The position numbers were made by a program, and so were the translations under genes. Below the pieces are notes generated by a model, which saw nothing but the letters and a program-made list of their open reading frames with translations, had not been told where the DNA came from and did not search any database. A stretch of 64,000 bases of DNA from Limosilactobacillus rudii (GTDB taxonomy: Bacteria; Bacillota; Bacilli; Lactobacillales; Lactobacillaceae), in assembly GCF_014145455.1 (NCBI RefSeq), contig NZ_JACIVB010000062.1, positions 62,001-126,000 of the forward strand. The letters run 5' to 3'. Positions 24,719 to 34,956 of the stretch are shown here, one piece after another. The first letter of the stretch is position 1. The number at the start of each line of letters is the position of its first letter.

Positions 24719-27136
24719 ATGAAAGTATCATACCAATGGTTACAAGAATACCTTGATTTAGATGTAGATCCGCGAGATCTTGCGGAAAAGATTGCCCGTA
24801 CCTCGGTTGACATCAATGACGTTTATTCATTGAGTGATGGGCTAAAGAAGATTGTGGTCGGGGAAGTTATTGAATGTAAAAATCACCCTGACTCTGACCA
24901 CTTACACATTTGCCAGGTTGATGTGGGCGAAGAAGCGCCAATTCAAATTGTTTGTGGTGCGCCAAATGTTCAGGCCGGTAAAAAAGTGATTGTGGCATTA
25001 CATGGTGCTAGAATCGCTGATAATCAAAAAATTAAGCGTGGTAAGATCCGGGGAGTAGAATCTAACGGAATGCTTTGTGCTCTCCAAGAAATTGGTTTTA
25101 GTGATAAAATCGCACCAAAGGATTATGAAGAAGGAATTTATTTCTTACCAAACGATTCACAAAACGGCGATTCCGTATTCAAATATTTAGGCATGGACGA
25201 TACAATTATTGATACGGATGTCACGCCTAACCGTGGAGATATGCTTAGTATTTATGGCAATGTTAATGATATTGCTGCTTTTTATCGCTTGAAGCCACAT
25301 TTTAAGGAATTGGCTGTAAAAGAAGAAAGCGCTGAAAAAACGGCTGATTTAGTTCAAACTGATATTGAAGATTCCCAAATTGCCCCAACTTATAAGCTTA
25401 GAGTTATCAAGGGAGTTCAAATTGCGGATAGTCCGCTTTGGCTTCAAATTCGGCTGTGGAATAGTGGAATTCGACCAGTCAATAATGTCGTAGATGTTAC
25501 CAATTATATTCTTCTAAAATACGGTCAACCACTTCACAGTTATGATTATGACCAACTTCCGGCTCATAATTTCGGTGTTCGTCATGCTAATGAGGGCGAA
25601 GAATTTGTAACGCTTGACGGGGATGAACAAAAGTTAAAGGAAACAGATATTGTAGTAACTGTTAATGACCAACCGGTTGCTCTTGCTGGAACAATGGGAG
25701 GCCAAGGAACAGCGGTTAACGATAATACCACTACAGTAGCATTAGAAGCTGCTATTTTCGATTCAGTAATGGTTCGTAAACAGGCTCGTCGTCTTGACCT
25801 TCATAGTGAATCTTCAATGCGCTTTGAACGGGGAATTAACCCGGCAACAGTTGAAACAGCACTTAATGAAGCAGCAGAAATGATTAAAGAACTTGCTGGT
25901 GGAACTATAACGGCTGGTATTGTGACCGGTAGTGAAGCCCCAGCCGTTGATAAGTCAATTAAGCTTTCACTTACGAAGGTTAATCATGTTCTTGGAACTA
26001 AGCTTACAATGGATCAGGTAGAAGATATCTTTGATCGTTTAGCGTTTGATTATCATCAAGATAGCGATGACCAATTGACAGTAATTGCACCGGCACGTCG
26101 ATGGGATATCAGTATTGCAGCGGACCTGTATGAAGAAATTGCTCGTATTTATGGTTATGATAACTTACCATCAACACTACCGACAATGACACGTAACCGT
26201 GGTGGGTTAACTCCACGCCAACGCTTTATTCGGGCAAGTCGTCATGACTTAGAAGGAATGGGGTTAACGCAGGCAATTAGTTATTCATTAACAACCGTTG
26301 AAAAGGCTAAGCAGTTCCAGATTACGCCACTTAATGAACCGATGAAGCTAGACTTCCCAATGAGTTCTGACCACGTCGCTACTCGAATGAACATTATTAG
26401 TGGCTTACTTAATGATGTTGCTTATAATGTTGCACGGAATGTCGAAAACGTTGCCTTATATGAACAGGGACGGGTTTTCCTACCAAAAGGTGACGAGCGA
26501 CCTGAGGAACAAGAACATTTGGCTGGAGCAGTAACTGGACAATTAGTTGCTAATAGTTGGAATAAGAAGGATCAACCGGTTGATTTCTTCCAATTGAAGG
26601 GTATCGTTGAACGTTACATGCATAACATGGGAATTGCTGGGCAGATTTCATTTGTTCCGACAACAGCACGACCGGAAATGCACCCGGGACGGACTGCTGA
26701 CATAAAGATTGACAACGAATTAGTTGGATTTATTGGTCAAGTTCATCCACAAACGGCAAAAGAATATAAAATTCCAGAAACTTATGTCTTTGAACTTAAC
26801 CTTGAGGCCTTACTTGCAACGCCAAAGATTGAAAATGAATATACAGCAATTAGTAAGTATCCATCTATTACGCGTGATATTGCGCTGTTAGTTGATGCAG
26901 ATGTTGAAAATGCAACAATTGTAAAAGCAATCAAGCAAAAAGGCGGTGCTTTCTTAAAAGAGGTTCACTTGTTTGATGTTTATGCCGGCTCCCATCTTCC
27001 AGTCGGAAAGAAGTCCTTGGCTTATACATTAACTTACCAAGACAATAATGGCACCTTAACAGAAGAGCAGGTTAATAGTGCCTTTGATAAGGTTACAACC
27101 TTCTTGAAAGATAAAGTTGATGCTGAAATTCGTTAA
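24719..27136 (+). CDS. pheT: Phenylalanyl-tRNA synthetase beta subunit
   Basis: An 805-residue beta subunit. Domain order is standard: EMAP-like tRNA-binding fold (about 40-150), B3/B4 editing domain (about 210-400, with FERGINP), B5 domain (about 405-480), catalytic-like domain, and C-terminal anticodon-binding FDX-ACB (about 710-805, starting ISKYPSITRDIALLVD). It is controlled with pheS by the Phe T-box. A terminator follows at 27145-27190. Confidence 0.97.
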   Translation: MKVSYQWLQEYLDLDVDPRDLAEKIARTSVDINDVYSLSDGLKKIVVGEVIECKNHPDSDHLHICQVDVGEEAPIQIVCGAPNVQAGKKVIVALHGARIADNQKIKRGKIRGVESNGMLCALQEIGFSDKIAPKDYEEGIYFLPNDSQNGDSVFKYLGMDDTIIDTDVTPNRGDMLSIYGNVNDIAAFYRLKPHFKELAVKEESAEKTADLVQTDIEDSQIAPTYKLRVIKGVQIADSPLWLQIRLWNSGIRPVNNVVDVTNYILLKYGQPLHSYDYDQLPAHNFGVRHANEGEEFVTLDGDEQKLKETDIVVTVNDQPVALAGTMGGQGTAVNDNTTTVALEAAIFDSVMVRKQARRLDLHSESSMRFERGINPATVETALNEAAEMIKELAGGTITAGIVTGSEAPAVDKSIKLSLTKVNHVLGTKLTMDQVEDIFDRLAFDYHQDSDDQLTVIAPARRWDISIAADLYEEIARIYGYDNLPSTLPTMTRNRGGLTPRQRFIRASRHDLEGMGLTQAISYSLTTVEKAKQFQITPLNEPMKLDFPMSSDHVATRMNIISGLLNDVAYNVARNVENVALYEQGRVFLPKGDERPEEQEHLAGAVTGQLVANSWNKKDQPVDFFQLKGIVERYMHNMGIAGQISFVPTTARPEMHPGRTADIKIDNELVGFIGQVHPQTAKEYKIPETYVFELNLEALLATPKIENEYTAISKYPSITRDIALLVDADVENATIVKAIKQKGGAFLKEVHLFDVYAGSHLPVGKKSLAYTLTYQDNNGTLTEEQVNSAFDKVTTFLKDKVDAEIR

Positions 27137-27144
27137 ATTAGTGT

Positions 27145-27190
27145 AAAGAGATTGTGTAAAATTAACTTTACAGAATCTCTTTAATCTTTT
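27145..27190 (+). terminator. Terminator after pheT
   Basis: AAAGAGATT (27145-27153) pairs with AATCTCTTT (27174-27182), with an inner TGTAAA/TTTACA stem and a T-rich tail. Confidence 0.8.
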
Positions 27191-27346
27191 AAATAAAAAA
27201 GTGCAGATATCGTTTTTTTACGTATATATAATAATAGAGGGATATTAATTGATGAAAGAGCAGTTGAAGATTTCTAATTTTTCTGCTATTTTATTAATGG
27301 TTTGATAAGTGTTTTTGATGATTTTATATAAAAGAAAGGACAAATA

Positions 27347-27997
27347 ATGAATAGTACAACAAAGAAAATTTTAGCGTCTTCGCTTGGAATGGCTGGGGCA
27401 ATGGCAATGGGAACAGTTACCGCTAAAGCTGATACGACTGTTACGGTTAATGCTGGTGATAATTTAAACGCAATTGCGCAGAAATATAATGTGAGTGCAG
27501 ATGATATTGCAACCGCTAATCACCTACAAAATAAAGAGCTGATTTTTGTTGGTCAAAAGCTGACGATCCCAACGAAAAGCAAAGACAACTCAGCAAATAA
27601 TGGTCAGGTTGCAGCTAACCAGAAGCAAGATCAAGGCGCAAAAAATAGCCAAAGTTTAAAAGATTCCGTTAACAAGGCAATGTCTTACTTAGGGACTCCA
27701 TATGTTTGGGGTGGTAATAAGCCGGGCGGATTTGATTGCTCAGGGTTAGTACAATACTGTTATGGTATCCCTCAACGCACTACTTATGAACAACAAGCAT
27801 TAGGTCCGCACATTCATGACAATGTTCTTAATGCTCCATATGGGGCGCTTGTATTTTATGGTTCTGACGATGCGCCATATCATGTTGCAATTTCCCTTGG
27901 TGATGGACGGATTATCCAAGCACCAAATGAAAATGAGACGGTTAAGATTACTGACCAACAATACTTCCCAGGTAATTATTACGTGGTAATGCATTAG
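27347..27997 (+). CDS. Secreted LysM-NlpC/P60 peptidoglycan hydrolase
   Basis: A 216-residue exported protein. The signal peptide ends at about Ala28 (TAKA). A LysM peptidoglycan-binding domain spans about 31-75 (VNAGDNLNAIAQKYNVS..VGQKLTIP). A Q/N-rich linker leads to an NlpC/P60 peptidase domain (about 105-216) with catalytic Cys131 (FDCSG) and His179 (PYHVAI). It probably cleaves stem-peptide bonds during growth or cell separation. It stands alone with its own AT-rich upstream region. AGAAAGGACAAATA precedes the ATG. Confidence 0.93.
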   Translation: MNSTTKKILASSLGMAGAMAMGTVTAKADTTVTVNAGDNLNAIAQKYNVSADDIATANHLQNKELIFVGQKLTIPTKSKDNSANNGQVAANQKQDQGAKNSQSLKDSVNKAMSYLGTPYVWGGNKPGGFDCSGLVQYCYGIPQRTTYEQQALGPHIHDNVLNAPYGALVFYGSDDAPYHVAISLGDGRIIQAPNENETVKITDQQYFPGNYYVVMH

Positions 27998-28043
27998 TTT
28001 TTCTTTCTAGCCTACTTTTAATAATTTAAAATCAGCAATTACC

Positions 28044-28072
28044 TTGCGCATCGCATGTGAGTGCTATATACT
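28044..28072 (+). promoter_or_regulatory. Promoter of udk
   Basis: TTGCGC (28044-28049), 17-base spacer, TATACT (28067-28072), 38 bases before the udk ATG. Confidence 0.7.
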
Positions 28073-28109
28073 ATTTCAGATTAGAAAGTTTAATTGAGGA
28101 GACGAATTA

Positions 28110-28766
28110 ATGAGTACTCAACAGGATAAACACCCGGTAATTATTGGTGTTACTGGTGGTTCTGGTAGCGGAAAGACAACTGTAAGTAAAAAGATCTATG
28201 ATCAATTGCATGGGCAAGCCATTCAGATTATTAATGAAGATACTTACTACAATGATCAAGCAGACATGACAATGGAAGAACGAAAAGCAGTTAACTATGA
28301 TCATCCATTGGCATTTGATACGGATCTTTTAATTAAGCAGTTATCGACATTGCGTAATAACAAGGCAATTGAGATGCCGGTTTATGATTACAAGCAGTAC
28401 ACCCGGTCGAATAAGACAGTTCATGTTGAACCAACAGACGTAATTATTTTAGAAGGAATTTTGATTCTTGACGATGAACGATTACGGGACTTAATGGACA
28501 TTAAGATTTATGTTGATACTGAAGACGATATCCGGATTATTCGGCGAATCCAGCGGGACATGGTTGAGCGAGGACGGTCCCTCGAATCAATCATTACTCA
28601 GTATCTGGCTACTGTTAAACCAATGCATCATCAATTTGTTGAACCAACAAAACGCTATGCGGACATTATTATCCCTAATGGTGGTGAAAACCAAGTAGCA
28701 ATTGATTTATTGACTACTAAGATTCGGGATATTTTGGTAAAACATGGTCATACCGAATTACAATAG
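28110..28766 (+). CDS. udk: Uridine kinase
   Basis: A 218-residue pyrimidine salvage kinase that phosphorylates uridine and cytidine. The P-loop is GGSGSGKTT (about residues 15-23), followed by INEDTYYND and the substrate-binding YDHPLAFD. Length is typical. It has its own promoter and is followed by greA after 64 bases, a common pairing in lactobacilli. Confidence 0.96.
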   Translation: MSTQQDKHPVIIGVTGGSGSGKTTVSKKIYDQLHGQAIQIINEDTYYNDQADMTMEERKAVNYDHPLAFDTDLLIKQLSTLRNNKAIEMPVYDYKQYTRSNKTVHVEPTDVIILEGILILDDERLRDLMDIKIYVDTEDDIRIIRRIQRDMVERGRSLESIITQYLATVKPMHHQFVEPTKRYADIIIPNGGENQVAIDLLTTKIRDILVKHGHTELQ

Positions 28767-28830
28767 GTGTTTACAAGCTGAAGTAGAAATGGTAATGTTG
28801 CACTGGATAAATTATGAGGAGTGTTTATAA

Positions 28831-29307
28831 ATGGCTGAAGAAAAAACTTTTCCAATGACCCTTGAAGGGAAGAAAAAGCTTGAAGATGAACTTGAAGAAT
28901 ATCGATTGAAGCGTCGTCCAGAGGTTATTAAGCGGATAAAGATTGCTCGTAGTTACGGCGACTTGTCCGAAAATTCAGAATACGAATCAGCTAAGGATGA
29001 GCAGGCAATGGTTGAGAGCCGGATTGCTCAAATTGAAAATATGCTTCAATATGCTGAAATCATTGACAATGAAGACGTTGATAAAGATGAAGTATCAATG
29101 GGGCGGACAATTACTATTCAAGAATTGCCAGATGAAGAACCAGAAGAATATCAAATTGTCGGAGAATCTGAATCTGATCCATTTAATGGCAAAATTTCAA
29201 ACGAATCACCAATGGCCAAAGGTTTATTAGGTCATAAAGTTGGCGAAGAGGTTGAAGTTGAAGTTCCTAATGGGACAATCAAAGTTAAGATTGTTAAGGT
29301 CGATTAA
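28831..29307 (+). CDS. greA: Transcription elongation factor GreA
   Basis: A 158-residue factor that rescues backtracked RNA polymerase by stimulating transcript cleavage. The N-terminal coiled coil (about 1-80) has the acidic tip in [20 protein letters not shown], and the C-terminal FKBP-like domain ends in [25 protein letters not shown] precedes the ATG. A terminator follows at 29312-29358. Confidence 0.97.
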   Translation: MAEEKTFPMTLEGKKKLEDELEEYRLKRRPEVIKRIKIARSYGDLSENSEYESAKDEQAMVESRIAQIENMLQYAEIIDNEDVDKDEVSMGRTITIQELPDEEPEEYQIVGESESDPFNGKISNESPMAKGLLGHKVGEEVEVEVPNGTIKVKIVKVD

Positions 29308-29311
29308 TTGT

Positions 29312-29358
29312 AAAAAGAGCTTATGATGAATTTCCTAAATCATTATAGGTTCTTTTTT
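29312..29358 (+). terminator. Terminator after greA
   Basis: AAAAAGAGCTTATGAT pairs with ATCATTATAGGTTCTTTTT across a loop of about ten bases, ending in T6. Confidence 0.85.
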
Positions 29359-29437
29359 GTTTATTTATATTCACTTGTCACTATGTTATAGTAAAGACTA
29401 TGAAAACGATATCAAAAAAGGCAGAAGGTGAATTAAA

Positions 29438-29830
29438 TTGAAATTAATTATTACAGATGCTGCAAGTAAGTGGTTTCGTGATGAAATGGGTTTACAAGCG
29501 GGTAATGGAATAAAGTTTTACGGCAAAACTTATGGTCGGACCGAGGTTCATCATGGATTTTCGCAAGGATTTACTCGTGAAGATAAACCAGTTGATCCAA
29601 TTTTAGAAATTAAAAAGGATGGAATAAACTACCACGTTGATTCATTGGATGATTGGTTCTTTAAGGGGCTTATTACAACTGTTGACTACAGTGCTAAAGA
29701 TGATGGCCCGGTCTTCCATTTTCAGCATGAGGACGGGGATCATACACCTGATGTTGCTGGATTAGCTCATGATGGTGACGATCATGCTGATAATAAGGCA
29801 GATGCATCGACAGGGGCTTCACAAAAATAA
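29438..29830 (+). CDS. HesB/YneR-like protein without Fe-S cysteines
   Basis: A 130-residue protein. The first 95 residues look like the HesB/IscA-like fold (starting MKLIITDAASKWFRDEMGL, with the YHVDSLDDWFF segment). The three cysteines used by IscA to bind iron-sulfur are absent, so classical scaffold function is unlikely. The last 35 residues are low complexity and rich in Asp and His (HFQHEDGDH, HDGDDHADNK), which could bind metal. Function unknown. It is transcribed alone between two terminators. Confidence 0.75.
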   Translation: MKLIITDAASKWFRDEMGLQAGNGIKFYGKTYGRTEVHHGFSQGFTREDKPVDPILEIKKDGINYHVDSLDDWFFKGLITTVDYSAKDDGPVFHFQHEDGDHTPDVAGLAHDGDDHADNKADASTGASQK

Positions 29831-29877
29831 AGAAGCGTAATTATGCTATTCATTACAGCATAACTATGCTTCTTTTA
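29831..29877. terminator. Bidirectional terminator, HesB-like gene/yfhO
   Basis: A 17-bp stem (29831-29847 with 29857-29873) with two G-U pairs and A/T flanks on both sides, between converging genes. Confidence 0.85.
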
Positions 29878-29886
29878 ATTTACCGT

Positions 29887-32508
29887 TTAGTTATTGAAAA
29901 TAGATTTTTGCTGATGTTCTTTTCTAATCCACCAACCAGTAATTATGAGACTCAAAAGGGTAACTAAAAGACCGGAAATAAGGTATGGTGGACGGTAATA
30001 GAACTCAACATGGTGTTTTCCAGGATTCATGGGAATAGCCATAAATGTATTTAGCACTGTCCGGGGAGCAACTGTTTTACCATCGACTTTAACATGCCAA
30101 CCGGTAGCAGCCGGAATCGTTGTCATTAACACGTGTTGTCCAGCATGAAGCTTAACGGTTCCCTTAATTTCGTTGCTGCTATATGAAGAAATCTTAAGTG
30201 GTGATCTTTTAAGTGTCTTTAAACTTGCGTCAAATGCTCGCTGCTTTAGCTGGTAGATACTGACGTTTTGCATCCATAAGGTAGCTTTTTTTAAGCTAAG
30301 GTTAATAGTAATCTTTTGTCCCTTTTGATCGTGTGCAACATTGATAACCACGGTATTACGAAAAGTATCATACTGGGTGAAATGTTTATTGTTCATCGTG
30401 ATTGTGGCATCTTCTTTAACGTTTGGACCGAGGGTAAGATAATATGAATCATTAGTCGGAGGAATGAATTCTAATTGAACTGAAGCGGGGCGCAGAAGGT
30501 TTTGTTTACGAAAAATAGTTCCGGTAATTTGTTTAGCACTTTGAACATTATTAAACTTAACGGAACTAAAATTTTGAACGGCGAATAAAGAATGAAAGGT
30601 TGGGCGTCCAGCTAATGTTTGGAAAATTTGTGATTGATAATTTAACGGATCCATTGTTGTTCGCTGTAGATTAAGAATAGCTGCGTTCGCCCCAAAAGCA
30701 ATCGGTAAGGAATAAGGATTCTCTCGTAAATTAACCGCGGTCGTATTACCAATCAGGGGATAGCTATACCAGTCAGGTCGAAAGCCGGATAATGGTAGAT
30801 CTTGTCCAGCCGTGGTATTACGAGTATTCATCGTATATTTATAATCAAGGAGGGCATCACTGACTTCCGTTCCATTAGCATAAGTCACAAAGCCATCACC
30901 ATCTGGTTGTCCGATTGCGCCCATAAATGCGGGAATTGGTGGTTCAAGAGTAGAACCAAAGTGATCTCCAGAATTAAAGTCGGCTTGGAATGGGTCGTCT
31001 TTTGTCCGCATGAAGGTTTTAGCCACCCGGTAGAGACCATCATCCTGTTCTTTTAGCTTTTTTATGGATTTATCTAAGGCAATGGTGTAGTTACCAAATT
31101 CAGGCTGAGATACGTATGAAATTTTATTTAGAGCGGTGTATCCACTCATTGCAATATCACAAACCGCCAGTAAGATTAATAAAACATCATATAGGCGAGG
31201 GGAATTTCTTCGTGGAATGCAGAGACAACAAATTGCAATTAAGGCAAAGCAAAGACCGATATTTCGTTGACTTCGATTAATATAAGATAAATTTAAGGTG
31301 CCAACATACCAATAAATTGCAATAATTAAGATTGTTAGGAGAAAAGCACTACGGTTTTTAATTTGAAAATCTGGTTGGATAACTTTAGCAGCAAGATAAA
31401 TACACCAAAATGAAAAGAGGTAAGAGAAACGATAAGGATACCAAACAGGAAATTGTCCAGCGTGCCACAATAAATCAAGCGGTTCGTAACAAAATGAAAG
31501 AATAAAGAATGCGGAGATAATAGCGCCAATAATTCGTTGCTTAAGGGAAAAACGGTTATCAAAAAAGTAGAGACAGGCACCGATCATTAAAAGCATTCCA
31601 ATATAAATATTGGGTTGGCCGCTTGGCATCTGACCAAAGCTAAATGAGCCCGGAACAAGTTTACCGAGTATTTTGGGGACAAAATATTCAAAATGATTAT
31701 GAATCTTTGTCTCAGTATATGTTCCTTTACTTTGCATTAAGGCGTAAAAGGTTGGTAAAAGGACAACTGCAGAAATTCCAGTAGCTAAAAGGGAGCTAGC
31801 AATGTAGCGCAGGAAGATAGTTCCCCGTTGACGCCAAGTAGTAATAGTTGACATTTGCCAAACGTAAAACAGAAAAGTAAAGATGGCAATCATCCAGCCC
31901 ATGTAGTAATTGTCAATCATCATCACTGCGAGCCAGCCAATATATGGGCCAACGTATTGCCGGTGAATAAGTTGGAGTAGTCCCCAAATGATTAATGGTA
32001 AAAGGATAAGTGCATCTTGCCAAATCATATTCAATTGGTTGGCAATCATCCACCCATTCATTGAATAAACCGTACTAAAGGCAAGAATTCGCCACCCTTG
32101 TTGTAATTTAGTTTTTTGTAATAACCAAGCAAAACTTAAACCAGAAAGGCCATAGCGGATAAGGGTTACGATGGTAATTCCGGTTGCCAGATGTTGGGCC
32201 GGAAAGAGTAATAAGACTAAATTTAATGGACTAAGCAGGTAGTAGGCATTTGTTCCGTACATTTCTCCACCGAGTCCTTTACTAAACGAATAAAAGAAGC
32301 TACTTGGATGGTGTAATATGGTATTTCGTAGATAAGCAAAAAAATCGACATATTGCTGACCGAGATCAACAGTAAGCAGGCTGCTTTTACCAAAGGGCGT
32401 CATTTGCCGGTACATGAAATAACAGGCCATTAATGCGACCGGTAATAAGAAACTTACAATTAAAATTTTGTATCGATAGAAACGATTATGTTGTTGATAT
32501 AAAAACAC
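29887..32508 (-). CDS. YfhO-family membrane protein
   Basis: An 873-residue integral membrane protein. About a dozen hydrophobic helices fill the first 480 residues, a large extracellular region follows, and a final helix lies near the C-terminus. YfhO/GtrB-type proteins of Firmicutes are glycosyltransferases that decorate cell-wall polymers such as lipoteichoic acid. The start is placed at GTG 32508, nine bases after AAGGAG (complement of 32518-32523). An ATG further upstream at 32580 lacks a ribosome-binding site. A Fur-type palindrome (32569-32583) lies about 60 bases upstream. Confidence 0.87.
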   Translation of the reverse strand: MFLYQQHNRFYRYKILIVSFLLPVALMACYFMYRQMTPFGKSSLLTVDLGQQYVDFFAYLRNTILHHPSSFFYSFSKGLGGEMYGTNAYYLLSPLNLVLLLFPAQHLATGITIVTLIRYGLSGLSFAWLLQKTKLQQGWRILAFSTVYSMNGWMIANQLNMIWQDALILLPLIIWGLLQLIHRQYVGPYIGWLAVMMIDNYYMGWMIAIFTFLFYVWQMSTITTWRQRGTIFLRYIASSLLATGISAVVLLPTFYALMQSKGTYTETKIHNHFEYFVPKILGKLVPGSFSFGQMPSGQPNIYIGMLLMIGACLYFFDNRFSLKQRIIGAIISAFFILSFCYEPLDLLWHAGQFPVWYPYRFSYLFSFWCIYLAAKVIQPDFQIKNRSAFLLTILIIAIYWYVGTLNLSYINRSQRNIGLCFALIAICCLCIPRRNSPRLYDVLLILLAVCDIAMSGYTALNKISYVSQPEFGNYTIALDKSIKKLKEQDDGLYRVAKTFMRTKDDPFQADFNSGDHFGSTLEPPIPAFMGAIGQPDGDGFVTYANGTEVSDALLDYKYTMNTRNTTAGQDLPLSGFRPDWYSYPLIGNTTAVNLRENPYSLPIAFGANAAILNLQRTTMDPLNYQSQIFQTLAGRPTFHSLFAVQNFSSVKFNNVQSAKQITGTIFRKQNLLRPASVQLEFIPPTNDSYYLTLGPNVKEDATITMNNKHFTQYDTFRNTVVINVAHDQKGQKITINLSLKKATLWMQNVSIYQLKQRAFDASLKTLKRSPLKISSYSSNEIKGTVKLHAGQHVLMTTIPAATGWHVKVDGKTVAPRTVLNTFMAIPMNPGKHHVEFYYRPPYLISGLLVTLLSLIITGWWIRKEHQQKSIFNN

Positions 32509-32568
32509 AGCAAATTTCTCCTTCTTCTCATTAAATAAACACATCCACCCTATCATATCTTGTTTCGA

Positions 32569-32583
32569 AATGATAATCATTAC
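32569..32583. promoter_or_regulatory. Fur/PerR/Zur-type box candidate
   Basis: AATGATAATCATT (32569-32581) is a perfect odd palindrome. Extended as TGATAAT-C-ATTACTA it matches the 7-1-7 Fur-family box at 13 of 15 positions. It lies between yfhO and the divergent PBP gene. Confidence 0.45.
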
Positions 32584-32739
32584 TATTGTTCATTAAATTT
32601 CATTAAATCATTGGAATAAGTTCTTCATTTCTTATAAAATAAAGAGTATTATTTTCACGTTAGTAGTGATAAATTATCTGTGGAGATAGGTAATTTTTGC
32701 TAAAATAGATTCACTACCATGAAGGAGAATTGTAAAACT

Positions 32740-34818
32740 GTGAAATTCTTTGATCGAATCATGAACTTATTTGGTTCACGTAATAAAAAACGGCAAAATG
32801 CGCAGTCGATTATTCCATTTCGGCTAAATATGCTGCTGTGGATTGTCGGCGTTTTACTATTAGCTTTAACTGTTCGCTTATTTTACCTTCAAGTCCTACA
32901 AGGAACATCTTATAAGGCTGAGGTGAAGAGATCTGATACGACAACGCAGACTAATAATGTTCAGCGGGGGATGATATATGATGCCCAGGGTAACGTTATT
33001 GTAGGTAATCAGACCCACCAGGCGATCACATATACTAAGGGAGCTAATGTTACAACAGACCAGCTCTATCAAATCGCTAATCGACTAGGACGTTATGTAT
33101 CAGTTTCTAATAAGAACTCTCGTTTAATGGAACGTAACGAAGAAGACTACTATCTTGCGGACAAAGAACGGTTGAAGAGCGTCTTAAAACACGTAAAAAC
33201 ATCAGATGAAGATTCAGAGGATACAAAATATAATAAAGCTTTAGACTACTTAAGCAAGCATCCTGGTGCATGGGAGTTGACTGACCAGCAAAAGAATAAT
33301 GCTCGAATTTATGCGGCCATGAGCGGTGCATACTCTCTTTCGACAACTTATATTAAGGAGACGGGAGTCAGTGCAAAAGAATTAGCCGCAGTTGGTGAAC
33401 ACCTAAATGAGATGCCCGGTGTAAAAATTGGTACATCATGGACGCGAAACTATCCACAGGGTAAGGATATTCAATCGTTGACAGGAACAGTTTCAACAAC
33501 TGGGTTGCCAAGTGATGAGGTTAATTCATTGCTTGCCCAAGGATATTCACGGAATGATAGTGTTGGTCAGAGTTACCTTGAAAAACAATTCCAGGCCACA
33601 CTTGCGGGATCAAAGTCACAAACAGAAGTGACAACTAATGGTAATGATGTAACAAAAGAAAAGACAAAGTACCCTGGAAAGAAAGGTGACAACCTTGTCT
33701 TAACGATTAACGCCAAGTTCCAAAAGAAAGTGCAATCAATCTTAAAAAATAATTACTCTGCAGCCGGAAACCAATATTCGACAGGGGTATACGCTGTAGT
33801 TATGAATCCGAACACAGGAGCAATTTATGCAATGGCGGGAATTGACCGTGACCCAGAGACCGGAAAAGAAACACCAGATGAGATTGGTGCAATCAACCAC
33901 CCGATCACGATGGGGTCTGTAGTTAAGCCAGCAATGGTGATGGGTGCGCTGATGGATGGGGTGATTACGCCAACCAACAATACCTTAACGGATATGCCCA
34001 TTAAAGTTGCCGGTACTTCATCAAAGGGTTCCTGGTTTAACCATGGTGGTTCTGCAAACATGGCAGTTAATGCGCCAACTGCTCTTGAGGTTTCCTCTAA
34101 CTCTTACATGATGCAACTCTTAATGAAAGAGGGAGGGATGAAGTATTCACCTAATGCTCAAATTACAATGAAGCCAACGATTTTTGCTAAAGCACGGGGA
34201 TACTTTAACATGTTTGGTTTAGGTGTGAAGACAGGAATTGACTTGCCGGGAGAGACAAGTGGATATACTGGTCCAGCTGATCAAAAGCATATTGGTTCTG
34301 CACTTGACTTGTCTTACGGTAACTATGACGGTTACACTCCTATTCAGTTAGCTCAATACATGTCAACGATTGCTAATGGTGGTAATCGGATGCGTCCATA
34401 TATTGTTAAAGAAATTCGGGGAACAAAAGCCAATGGTGAACTTGGCCCTGTAGAGTACACGACGAGGCCACAAGTTCAGATGACTATTCCAGCATCAAAA
34501 GCAGATTTCAATGTGGTTAAGCAAGGGCTTTATCAGGTGGTACATGGGTCAAACCGTTATATTACGGGTAAAGCTTTAGCAAGTGTAAAGCCATCAATTT
34601 CTGGTAAGACAGGGACTGCTGAAACTTACTATAAGTCGCATTCCACTACTACTTTAAGCTTTGCAGGCTATGCTCCTTCAGATAATCCGCAAGTTGTTGT
34701 TGCCCTTGCTATTCCAGGGGCATCTAATTCTGATGGTGGGGCAAACCTAACGATGGCTAAACAAATTTTTGAAGCATATTGGAAGATGGTTCAAAGTCCT
34801 AAAGATGTTAGTAAATAA
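32740..34818 (+). CDS. Class B penicillin-binding protein (PBP2-like transpeptidase)
   Basis: A 692-residue peptidoglycan transpeptidase. One N-terminal membrane helix (about 20-45, LLWIVGVLLLALTVRLFYL) is followed by a dimerisation domain and the transpeptidase domain. The active-site motifs are SVVK (Ser393), SSN (452-454) and KTG (Lys623). I choose GTG 32740; the upstream ATG at 32719 overlaps the AAGGAG ribosome-binding site. The order PBP, rpmG, 5-formyl-THF cyclo-ligase, rhomboid, YqgQ, glk is conserved in Lactobacillales. It probably acts in cell elongation, but the exact PBP class is inferred. Confidence 0.92.
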   Translation: MKFFDRIMNLFGSRNKKRQNAQSIIPFRLNMLLWIVGVLLLALTVRLFYLQVLQGTSYKAEVKRSDTTTQTNNVQRGMIYDAQGNVIVGNQTHQAITYTKGANVTTDQLYQIANRLGRYVSVSNKNSRLMERNEEDYYLADKERLKSVLKHVKTSDEDSEDTKYNKALDYLSKHPGAWELTDQQKNNARIYAAMSGAYSLSTTYIKETGVSAKELAAVGEHLNEMPGVKIGTSWTRNYPQGKDIQSLTGTVSTTGLPSDEVNSLLAQGYSRNDSVGQSYLEKQFQATLAGSKSQTEVTTNGNDVTKEKTKYPGKKGDNLVLTINAKFQKKVQSILKNNYSAAGNQYSTGVYAVVMNPNTGAIYAMAGIDRDPETGKETPDEIGAINHPITMGSVVKPAMVMGALMDGVITPTNNTLTDMPIKVAGTSSKGSWFNHGGSANMAVNAPTALEVSSNSYMMQLLMKEGGMKYSPNAQITMKPTIFAKARGYFNMFGLGVKTGIDLPGETSGYTGPADQKHIGSALDLSYGNYDGYTPIQLAQYMSTIANGGNRMRPYIVKEIRGTKANGELGPVEYTTRPQVQMTIPASKADFNVVKQGLYQVVHGSNRYITGKALASVKPSISGKTGTAETYYKSHSTTTLSFAGYAPSDNPQVVVALAIPGASNSDGGANLTMAKQIFEAYWKMVQSPKDVSK

Positions 34819-34956
34819 TTAAGCTGTCAAGGAAATTTCCTTAACAAAGTTTGATAAATTACTAGCCAAAATGAAAAATAAATGATATAGTTGTACGAGT
34901 TAGGGTTACGTAAGATAACCACGTTAAATAAAAGAAATAGTTTGGAGGTCAAAACA

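Noticed and set aside
27252-27305. Possible 17-residue leader peptide before the LysM hydrolase
   Set aside because: Shine-Dalgarno spacing is poor, there is no run of regulatory codons, and such a short frame is expected by chance.
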